A DNA stretch of 60,000 bases from Takakia lepidozioides (lineage: Eukaryota > Streptophyta > Takakiopsida > Takakiales > Takakiaceae). Where the stretch lies: contig CM060733.1 of assembly GCA_030704615.1 (NCBI GenBank), positions 27,468,001 through 27,528,000 of the forward strand. Direction: 5' to 3'. Below are positions 28,401 through 36,947 of the stretch, in pieces. Numbering within the stretch: position 1 is the stretch's first letter; every line of letters begins with the position of its first letter. The notes under the pieces were generated by a model. The model had not been told where the DNA came from. It saw nothing but the letters and a program-made list of their open reading frames with translations, and made no database searches. The translations under genes and the position numbers were made by a program.

Positions 28401-28869
28401 TGTCATCAGCTAGCCTGACAACAACTTGCACATGTCAGATGAAGAACGAAAGCTGAGGCATCTCTGCAACAAGAGAAGTAGTTCCTTCTGTACCTTGGGA
28501 CAAAAAATTCAAGAGTAAGATGCAGCTTCGTAACATCCACTAATTTGTTGAATCAGGAGCTATCAGGTTCTTTTGTTACACACTCGGAGTCTGCAACTGG
28601 CAGTAAACACTACCATTGCACCAATGTTGACCATGGTTATGCCCTTGCCTTTCATTGTTATTATCGTGATGACCAAGAAGTAGGCTCATGAGAGATTCAG
28701 ATATTCTGTGATGTAAAAATGTTTCAACTCGTCTTTTGACTATCCCGATTCTTTTGAGGCTGTTTCAAAAATATTTACTTTGATGTACAGGATTGCAGAG
28801 CTTTCTCAAGCCTATCAGTTCGACGAGATTGACATACTTCATGGCAGATGTGATGTCCGACATGAATAA
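25414..28869 (+). CDS. Small coiled-coil protein of unknown function, spliced
   Basis: Eight exons fit: 25414-25476, 25975-26137, 26671-26764, 26978-27152, 27774-27879, 28099-28190, 28439-28514, 28791-28869. All use GT-AG borders, and every junction is phase-consistent except that exon 4 needs a one-base shift near 27030. The product is about 280 residues and almost wholly heptad-like and charged, for example QVDKEIEAEIRETRKIESDI, EVVKESASLSEAIWLLLDKR, LLIEEEKKKLVDCIADRQQY and, at the end, AELSQAYQFDEIDI. I do not recognise the family. The phase agreement over seven introns argues for a real gene. The exon 4 shift could be a short missed intron, an assembly error or a true lesion. The start is the first ATG after the in-frame TAA at 25405; without that stop the coil would extend upstream (QERRFRDDEALL). 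Confidence 0.65.
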
Positions 28870-29429
28870 ATTTATAAACTTTGAAACTCCTCAAGGTTGT
28901 GTGGAGAATTTTCGTTCCCAGATTTGTCATTTAGATCAGAAAGGCTTGGTTGAGTTGGATCTACCCAGTTGCATGCAGTCATTTACATCCTTCCTTGAGA
29001 TGAGATGAACTGCTCTAAGCAATCCCCCACTGTTTTACATAATATCAAGTTTCTGTGCCTAGAATTGTCATCTGCAATTTGGATCAGAATGGCTTGGTTA
29101 GTTGGTTCTACCCAGTTGCATGCAATCAATTATATCATACCCAGGAGTATTACAGAATAGGATACCCTATGACTGCATTTCAAAATGCTACTAGCAGCAA
29201 CGGAGTAGCTGTTAGACAACAGGTTATCTGCAGCATGCTGGGAACTGCTCTGAGCGCAAATAAGAAGAACATGGGAAGCCCGCAACCCACTAGCCTTGAC
29301 ATTCATGCAACAAGGGCACACCCCACATCACTGCCTCTGTTATCCCATGGATACTCTGCTGCACCACCGGAAACACCAGAGGGCATCCTGATCCAATAGT
29401 CAACAAGAATATAGCACATTAATCCTACA

Positions 29430-29530
29430 TTGTTCCTCGAAGATAATGGGAATAATGTAAGAACTTAATGTACACATGCAACCTCTGACAGGATGGTACG
29501 CCGGTCTCCGGCATGTCAAATCTTCCCCAC
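29430..29530 (-). repeat. Dispersed repeat copy 1 (LTR-terminus-like)
   Basis: It contains GATAATGGGAATAATGTAAG and, about 70 bp later, GTCAAATCTTCCCCACCC. Both blocks recur in the same order and spacing class at 40655-40765. On the minus strand it reads as a purine tract (GGGTGGGGAAGAT) followed by TTGACA, like a polypurine tract leading into an LTR. I infer an LTR-retroelement end, but no internal coding sequence is attached. Confidence 0.45.
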
Positions 29531-29559
29531 CCTCTCTTGAGGGTGACATGGAACTGAAG

Positions 29560-29895
29560 GAGTGTCAACTCCGGTTACACTGGGTTACACGACGAGGTGT
29601 GTAACTCCACTTGGGGTTACATCGGGTTACACAACGAGGTGTGTAACTCCACTTGGGGTTACACAGAATGGAGTGTAACTCCAGTCTGTGTAACCCACAC
29701 TTGGTCTCGAAATTTGACTAAGTCCAAATGTGGCTAAGTATAAAATGGACCAACTAGAGTTACATGAGAAATCGAGGTTACAGAGGGTTACACCAAGTGA
29801 AGGGTTACATCGACCAGGGTTAACCGACTGGAGGGTTACATCAATCGGGGTTACACCGAGTGTAGGGCTACATAACTGGGGTTACACTGCCACAG
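29560..29895. repeat. GGTTACAC-rich cluster of short direct and inverted repeats
   Basis: About a dozen copies of GGTTACA(C/T) and several of its complement TGTAAC(T/C) occur within 340 bp, including GTGTAACTCCACTTGGGGTT twice in direct tandem. Alternating orientations (GTTACAC ... GTGTAAC) would allow several short hairpins. No ORF is conserved across it. Confidence 0.7.
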
Positions 29896-30657
29896 CCTCC
29901 CATCAGGAACTGAACCCAGAACCTCGCCGCCTCCATTGCTATCACCTTACCATCACGCTACCCACCACAGCTTGCAACCCACTCGGATTCATAAGTACTA
30001 GGGCTTCGCGTTGCTCCGCACTACTAGCGACGAATTCTGAGAACTACATTCAATTTTTCACAAAAAAAAGGGTGGGTCATCCCCACTGTGTTACATGCAG
30101 AGATCCCATGTTTTGTTTTTTCCTGGAAGAAAAATGGCAGATCTGCATTTCAATGTTCAATTTTCACAAGCCACATCAATCAATATCAACATACCCAAAT
30201 ACCCTTACATTCACTGTATGAACTTTCAAGCATCCACCATGGGATTGGATCTTGGTGGGTTAAGGCTAGCTTTTGACAATATTCATGCAAGTTCGTCAAG
30301 GGCTCCATCCAAAGCCACACCACGAGAAACAAACAAACATATCCAAATTTAAGATGCTGAACAAACTTGTGCACAGGGCTGCCCCTCTCATCAAGCTCAT
30401 TAAAATTCGTATTCACTTCCATCTTCAAGCTTTGGAGAAGCTCCACCACCCAAACCCAGAATTAGGACAACACTCTGATTTCCATCCACTGTCACCAGAA
30501 TTAGTCAAAAATCACCCCTTCAGTCAAGTGCAATTGTGGGCTGACTCCCTACCTATGTCGGGTAGACCCCACTATCAGGAAATGGTGGATGGTTTAAGTA
30601 GCTACACATATCAATGAATGAAGCAAGACACTAGCATCTTTCCAAGAAAACATCATT
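29896..30657. other. No gene recognised
   Basis: Short ORFs on both strands show no family signature. The right edge is the 3' flank of the minus-strand PPR fragment that ends with its stop codon at 30658-30660. Confidence 0.4.
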
Positions 30658-31347
30658 TCACCAGTAATCACCACAAGAACAAATCCCATCTTCAAAGTCC
30701 CATACAACAATTGCTCGGCCAACAATCTTTGAGATGAATTTGGTGGAGGTGTGGCAGTCTCCACACACTCGAAGATTCTTGATGAGTCGTGCTGATCAGC
30801 CCAAAACCAATGGCCAGCTTCTCACTGTGGTGGCTAAGAGAAAATTCCTTTCCTCCACATCAAGCAATAAAAAACGTGTGTCAGGCACATACCCCGCCTC
30901 CTTCATCTGCCCAGACAATCTTCTCAGCTCAGCATGGATTTCCTTAATTCTGGGATGCAACTTGTCATCTGGCTCCTTTCTAACCCCTCTGACCTTCATC
31001 ATTCTTCTCACCTTTGCAGTATCATCCCACCTGCCAGCTGCAGCATGGATGTTTGATATAGCACCACATAAGTCGTGGCATCCTGTTCATCCCACTTGAG
31101 GATAGATGTTGCCACACATTCAGCCATCTCCACATTGCCATGGATTCTGCAGGCACCAAGCAAGGCCTTCCACACCACAACATCTGGATTGATTGGCATT
31201 TTATTAATTAGGTCAACTGCCTCATCCAGTTGTCCCGCACGTCCAAAGAAGATCCACCATGCAGCCGAAGTGCTTTACTGTCAGATTGATACCATGATCT
31301 TCACTCAGGGAATCGAAGTAGCATCTTCCTTCATTCAGTAGGTCAGC
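30658..31347 (-). pseudogene. PPR protein C-terminus: E, E+ and DYW domains, frameshifted
   Basis: The minus strand encodes the end of a DYW-class PPR protein, the organellar C-to-U RNA editing type. It starts at NEGRCYFDSLSEDHGI and runs through the E-domain segment KMPINPDVVVWKALLGACR, the E+ segment HPRIKEIHAELRRLSGQMKE, then [20 protein letters not shown] and the terminal CSCGDYW, followed directly by TGA at 30660-30658. At least three frame changes break it, so it cannot be translated as one protein. Upstream it stops abruptly at about 31347, where the LINE-like fragment begins. The matching 5' part of such a gene may be the stretch ending at 47640 (see findings). Confidence 0.85.
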
Positions 31348-32392
31348 GGGGGACTACGGAGTTGATACTGGGGAGTAGCGGTATTGGGGGGGGGGGGGGG
31401 GGGCAAGGAGGAGGGCACGCTTGAGTGTTGCGAGAGGATTTGAGCTGTTGGAGTATAGAAGGAGCTGGGCATGTTCTGAATTTTGGGAGGAGGTCTTGCT
31501 TGTTATGGGGAAAAAGTAGGCATGGTAGGTCACATTCGAGGGTACATGCGGCTGTCTGGTGACAGAATAAAGAGCGAAGATGAAACAAATATCTGCGCGT
31601 TTTGATAGTAGCACGTGAGTGTTTCAGGGTAAATTGGCACGGGGTTAGCAGCCAATTCCCAGTGGTTGTAGTGAGCTGGGTAAGGGTAGTAATGTGTCGC
31701 GCTTTGAAGTATGCAAGGATAAGTTTTCTTTGACGGGGGTGGTTGGTTTCAAATTGTGTAAAGAATGGACTGCTAAGCCAGGCGCGTTCAAGTTGAGATA
31801 TGGAGTTGGGGTAGCCAGGGAGGTTGGTTTGTATACTGATTTTCATTTGGCGTAGGATAAATAGCGCACGAGCGGTGGGGGAGTGGAGGCAGGATTGGGG
31901 GTGGAGAGTAAGGAGGGAATATAAGTCATTATATTTACATGCCAGGTGTTTAAGGAGTCCTCGGAACATTAGCCCTAGGCGGCCGGGGTCGTTAAGAGCC
32001 TCCATAAGTTGTGAGCCGAGGGTGCGGGCATATGATATGATCAAGAGGCTAGAACCAATCCCATAACAGTCATGTGGGAGCTGGGTGAGAGCGTTTGGGG
32101 TGCTGGTGGGTAGACCACAGATGCGTTTGATGAGTTGGATAATATTTTTGTCAAGTAGTTTGATATCCGGTATAGAGAAGGGGGCCGCATGAAAGGTGTA
32201 TTGGATTTGAGGATTGAGGACTCTTTGGATGATAGTTAATTTAGGGCGGATGGAGATCGGGGCTTTGAGTAGAGCTAAACTCTTGTTGGTTAGTTTGGAA
32301 AGGGTTGTGCTCTTTTGTATATGCCAGGTTAGTGATGGAACCAATTGTATGCCTAGATAAGTGTAGAGTTCATCCGGACCTAAGAAAGGAAA
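31348..32392 (-). mobile_element. LINE-like element, post-RT region, one long open frame
   Basis: A single frame stays open from 32428 to 31343 (361 codons). After the first residues, which come from an LTR, it reads YLGIQLVPSLTWHI and then a region typical of the segment after the reverse-transcriptase palm in LINE ORF2 (LLKAPISIRPKLTIIQRVLN, LIKRICGLP). It ends in a proline-rich tract encoded by a run of 20 G on the plus strand (31386-31405). The RT catalytic core is missing upstream and the 3' part is missing downstream, so the piece is truncated at both ends. Its missing continuation is a good match in type and strand logic to 47641-50540. Confidence 0.7.
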
Positions 32393-32581
32393 AGATTTTT
32401 CCTTAAACAAAGGAAGCTTCGTGAGCAATTTCCTAAGTTACTCTCGGTAATTTGATAAACTTCCGGTAACTTGGTAACTAATGGTAATTTATGGTAGATC
32501 ACGATAACTTTGGGTAACATTGTAACTTGGTAACTTCTGGTATTTATTCCTGGTAAGTTCCTTTGGGCTATGTCCGTGACA
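32392..32581 (-). mobile_element. Partial LTR of the same gypsy family as the 3' LTR at 59659
   Basis: On the minus strand it starts TGTCACGGACATAGCCCA, as the LTR at 59659 does, and follows that LTR for about 190 bp, including the TTACCAAGTTACAATGTTAC repeats and the GAAATTGCTCACGAAGCTT block, with roughly 10% differences. It then ends abruptly in the LINE-like fragment. No gypsy coding sequence is attached. Confidence 0.9.
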
Positions 32582-34105
32582 GTGAGGTGACACTTATCAT
32601 CCGAACAACCTCCAGGCGACTTGTGCCTTTTCCACCAATGAAATAGATAGAAAATCATATAATCGGTCAATGCAAGTGCAGTAGGCCTTGTCATTCGGTG
32701 CCGCTGCTAACCTTAACCATAAGTCACAAAACTTGGTGATAAATTATGGTTAGGTACTGCGTAAGTGCCTGTAAATTCTCAGGTCAATTGGAGTTGAAAA
32801 TCTTTTCCAAACGTCGTTCTTCGTGGATCCGTCGTATAAGAAACTTGCTGCTTCCTTGGAAAATACTCTAATGGTGGTGCTCCGGGAAGTCTCTGACCCT
32901 GCCACTTGATCATAAAGCCCATGAGTCATCTCCAACTATCGTTTGCACCGTTGGCTTGTCCATGCTTCACTCCGAAGTCGTCCCGACTTACCGTTGTTCC
33001 GATGGAGCGTCCTACTGTTGTTGCGATATTTCATCGCTATACAATCTAATTCTACAATTGCCAAGTCCTATCACTGTATAGACCCACTGGATGAGAGAAG
33101 AGGGGGAACAGACAAATCACAACCCGTCCTCCACAGTTGCCCTTGTACGGTTTGAACAGTTCCAAGTTGCCGCTACTTGTAGCGAATTGGTAGCATAACA
33201 TGCTGTCTATGCAGCTTCCTACAGTCATCTTGACGCTAGAGTCCTACTCCATGGTCGTCGCAGACTCTATCTAAATTTGTAAGTGTTTCCTCAGCGGGTT
33301 CCCAACTAACTAACAACTTGACCTGTTTTGGCAGTACAATGCCGAAACTGTCTGGCTAAAGAACGATCAGAAAATAAAATTGTACGCATATATGCATCTG
33401 CATCAACACCCGGATCACCAGGCGCTACTAAGACAATAAACTCCCAACACTAGTTTAATTTCCCTCCAGATTCAAGTAAGTTAGCATCTTTCAATTATGG
33501 TCAAGCCGATGAGTAGATGTTTTTTTATTTTGATTTATCCTTTGGGTCCGGGTGAAATTCATAACGATCTATTGTTTTGGTATACATAAATACACAAAAA
33601 TGTAATAATTCAACGAGAGGATAAGGATAAAATCAAGCACGTGTTGGCACTTGTCTTTCCGGTACATGTTCACTATAAAGACATCATCCCCTCGTAACGG
33701 GAAGTCCTTTGATGGAGGTGAGGAAAGAGACTGCTAACGTCATCGACACCCTCGGGACTCGAAGCTTTATTCAACATCTTTTTCAAATTTCCTAGCTCAC
33801 AGTATTTACTCTTGTTTTCTTCATCGTTTGAATATCTCCCCGTGCTCCGGAAAGAATATATGTGGTGAAGAGAACTCGAGTTTTGGCCTTTGCTCTTGGG
33901 GCTTTGTTTGCACACCTGTCTTGTATCTTGTTGCTCGGTTATGTTACGGGGTGGTTTCCCTCTATAAGCCTTCACCGCACCATTCCCCTTTCACCGGAAA
34001 TAAATAATTTTATTGTTATATATAATGGAATAAGATGTTTTATTAAAATATTTTAAATTAAAAAAATCCATTTAAACCTCTTGTCATTTACCTCAAGCCC
34101 AAAAC
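32582..34105. other. No gene recognised
   Basis: Both strands are closed apart from short ORFs with no family signature. The part from about 33500 is AT-rich. Confidence 0.4.
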
Positions 34106-34230
34106 AGTACTATTCTCAATGTTGTTTACAAGATCATTGCCAAGACCCTAGTCCTTAGACTACAATCCATTCTCTCAACCTTGATCAGGCCAAGTCAGAC
34201 ATGGTTTATAAAAGGTGGAGTCAAGCATAT
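34106..34230 (+). mobile_element. LINE reverse-transcriptase fragment
   Basis: The plus strand encodes NVVYKIIAKTLVLRLQSIL followed by LSTLIRPSQTWFIKGG, which is the classic LINE RT block 'NV.YKI.AK.L..RL......I...Q..FI.G'. Flanking sequence up to about 34560 gives no further recognisable domain, so only the RT finger/palm block survives. Confidence 0.8.
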
Positions 34231-34561
34231 GGGATGCTTGACTACACCTCTTGAGATGGTACATTCCTGATGGGGATTGGTTATGTCCGCATTGCATTGG
34301 ATAGTGGGAGTAGATACAACCATGGAAGGCTAACGAGAAATGCAAGGTCAAGCTACTAGGAGACCAACACATGAGATCCTGGCTCAAGTTCACAGATTGC
34401 AAGACGGCGACTAACGATGGGGCTACTCTTGTACCCGGCCTCTTGGTCTATAGAGTTTGAATACAATAGGGACAGTGATAGAGGACTTAGGCTGGCTGTG
34501 GCTATTACATCTTGTAGCTATTTGGAGTTAGAGGGACCTAACCACCAGCTAGGGGGGCGAT

Positions 34562-35076
34562 TGGCAGACTACTTTATTGTGTGGTGTGGTTTGGACAATG
34601 ATGTAGTTGTGTAGCGATACGTATGCGCACGATAGCTGTCAAGTTAAATAAACACAGTGTGAAACTAATTAGAATAAATCTAGTTATTTGTATTTAATAC
34701 TTGGAATTAGTTCAAGTGTTAAGTCAGGTGTCAAGTTTAGCTTGACACCTGAATTATCTTATCTTCACGAGCTTGTCAGTCGTGCAGCTTATCTCTCTCG
34801 AGTTGAGCCTGCACTACCGAGCTCCCTCGTTGCTTAGCATCTGAGTGTACTTATGGAGAGAGAGTAGGATGTTGTGGGGTGGAGTCCCCATAGCTTGGGG
34901 TGCCCCTGGCTCGACTCTTATCTTAACGAGTGATTGTGTTGTATTTCGTGTTTCTGTGTCATCAGACAGTGTGAGTTTAGTTTTCATATCATTGTGGCAG
35001 ACTACTTTATTGTGCATATATGTGTGGTGTGGTTTGGACAACGATGTAGTTGTGTAGCGATACTTATGCGCACGAC
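34562..35076 (+). repeat. Two direct repeats (about 73-80 bp) 435 bp apart, with an internal hairpin
   Basis: The block GGCAGACTACTTTATTGTG ... TAGTTGTGTAGCGATAC at 34562-34634 is repeated at 34997-35076 with an 8-bp insertion and few substitutions. Between them, CAGGTGTCAAG and CTTGACACCTG (34725-34751) form a perfect 11-bp stem with a 5-nt loop. The arrangement resembles a very small terminal-repeat element, but no primer-binding site or polypurine tract is evident, so the class is open. Confidence 0.5.
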
Positions 35077-35194
35077 ACGCGTCCTGGCCCACACGTGAGA
35101 CATAAACTCCCAATTATTAAAAAATGAGAGGCCTCTGTCCCCTACTCATGTTAAAAAAATATATATGGGGTGGTGTCCCCAGTGTAGGACCTAA

Positions 35195-35575
35195 GAGCAT
35201 CTCTACGGTGAGCATGGCCCGTCAAACGTTATATACCGTGGTTACATGGGCGACGGTATTTTTTACAAGGACTGGTTGGCTGACACTCCACGGTTGGGAC
35301 AGTAGGAGACCCGACAAATATAGCCTTCAGGCAGGCCCGCCGCTCGATCACAATCTTGGCCGAGGACATCATATCTCATTAACTCACAAATTTAATGTAG
35401 AGTGGTTGGCGGTGTCTGGGTATGATTGGCAAAAGTGTTGGGCTGGAGGCAGATTTAAGGCGGGGCCGACAACAATTCTACCGTGCTGAGCCAACCGTGG
35501 AGCAAGCTGCACTACTTTTTTGGACCCCGCGCCGTTAGATTGCAGGGCAAGTGCCGTGGCACCGTGGAGATGCTC
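35195..35575. mobile_element. Tourist-like MITE (PIF/Harbinger type)
   Basis: The left end GAGCATCTCTACGGTG is inverted at the right end as CACCGTGGAGATGCTC, with one mismatch in 16. The element is flanked on both sides by TAA (35192-35194 and 35576-35578), the usual 3-bp target duplication of the PIF/Harbinger superfamily. Its length is 381 bp with no ORF, which fits a non-autonomous element. Confidence 0.85.
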
Positions 35576-35912
35576 TAAGCCTTCACAGCCCGATTGATTT
35601 TTATTTTTTTTGGAGAGAGGGGAGGCATTGGAATTGCATTTAAGAAATGCGGAAAAAATAACCAGAGTCTTTCAGAGCCGTAAAGCCCTATCAAATGTTT
35701 TCCTACAACTTTATGGGGCGGGTTATAGAGCAGAATCAGATGTATTGGGGCGTCACATGTGAGCTCCCCGTGGCCGGGAGCTTACACGTTAGATCCCTGC
35801 AACGCGGGAAAAAACGTGTAAGGGAAAGTCGTGTAAGGGAAATCTAGCCGAACGTGTGAGGGGGAAACATGTAAAGGCTCAACTTGCCGTTGATTTCATC
35901 GGGTTTTACGTA

Positions 35913-36419
35913 GGGTGAGGCATTATCCCGAGGGGTTTCTGGTACATAGGCCCTGTAAGAGCAGCCTTCCATGTACCTTAAACGGCCCACCGTTTAAGGG
36001 AGGAAACGGACAAAACTGGCCGGGTACACTTCTCACTTCCATGCATGGGGCGGCAGGGCTAGGTGGACGAGCTCCCGTGTTGGTAGTGCAGCCCGATAAA
36101 ATGGGAAGAGAGCTTGTCCGCCGAGTACTACGAATTGATTGCAGCATGTATTGTCCTACCACGTCGTGCTAAAGTCATTCGTACCTGCAGTACCCTCTAC
36201 CACGTCACCCTCTACCACGTCAGGCTAAAGTCCAAAACTATTACGGGCGAGCTCCACATGGCATTGGAAATGCTCGAGTGAACCCAACCATTTTTTTTTT
36301 AGCACCCGGGCAAACTCTTTTTTTTGCGGGCCCTCCTCCCACATGGAAGGACGCTCTATTACGGGCCTGAGGATTACAGGGGTGAGGTACTGGAAGCCCC
36401 ACGGGATAATGCCTCACCC
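35913..36419. mobile_element. MITE with perfect 18-bp terminal inverted repeats and TA duplication
   Basis: The left end TAGGGTGAGGCATTATCCCG (35911-35930) is perfectly inverted at the right end (36402-36421). If TA is taken as the target duplication, the repeat is GGGTGAGGCATTATCCCG. Further inward the two arms still resemble each other (GGGGTTTCTGGTAC against GGGGCTTCCAGTAC). The 507-bp element has no ORF. A TA duplication points to the Tc1/mariner (Stowaway) group, but the terminal sequence is not the classic one. Confidence 0.8.
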
Positions 36420-36421
36420 TA

Positions 36422-36947
36422 TACATAGCCTTCCCTTATCAGCCCTTATGGCACTGTTCGGGAGGTTATTTTTTCCTGTTTGTAATGCTCGCACGTTTGG
36501 GTCCATTATTGAGGCAGGCTACTGTCCCTGTGATTCTATTTGGGAAAAAAAATAAAATTCGTTTGTAACTACTAAGAAACTTTATCTTCTCTTTATGTTC
36601 ATGTAAAATGAAGATGAGGCAGGACATGACCGTTAGGAAGAGCTACCGCCAAAATTTGAACGTTGCAATAGTGCTCGCAGTCTGCCGCACCCCTCTCTCT
36701 GCAAACCCTTGTCGCATGCCACACTCGCTCGCAACACTCGTCTCTCGCCCGAGTTCCCGCACGTTGCATTATCGCATCTCTGTATCATGCGGTCGTGAAG
36801 AAGCCCTGTGACTACCAGTGTCTTGTTCTTGTGTGCTGTGCGTTATCCCGATGTGTTTCTGCTGTCTTGAAGCTCGTGAACGATAGTTTGGAAGTTGCGG
36901 GGCTTCTGGAGAGGGCAGACTTAGTTTTTGGGAGGAAGAAGATCAGG
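36422..36947. promoter_or_regulatory. Upstream region of the Aurora kinase gene
   Basis: About 520 bp between the MITE and the proposed start codon. It should hold the promoter and 5' leader. The frame of exon 1 is open upstream to 36795, but the residues there show no similarity to Aurora N-termini. No TATA box was assigned. Confidence 0.4.

Noticed and set aside
31343-32428. Host gene of 361 codons
   Set aside because: The start is LTR sequence and the body is LINE-like post-RT sequence truncated at both ends.
34397-34614. 65-codon plus ORF next to the LINE RT fragment, as more RT
   Set aside because: No RT motif in the translation and no match to the expected order after the IRPSQ block.
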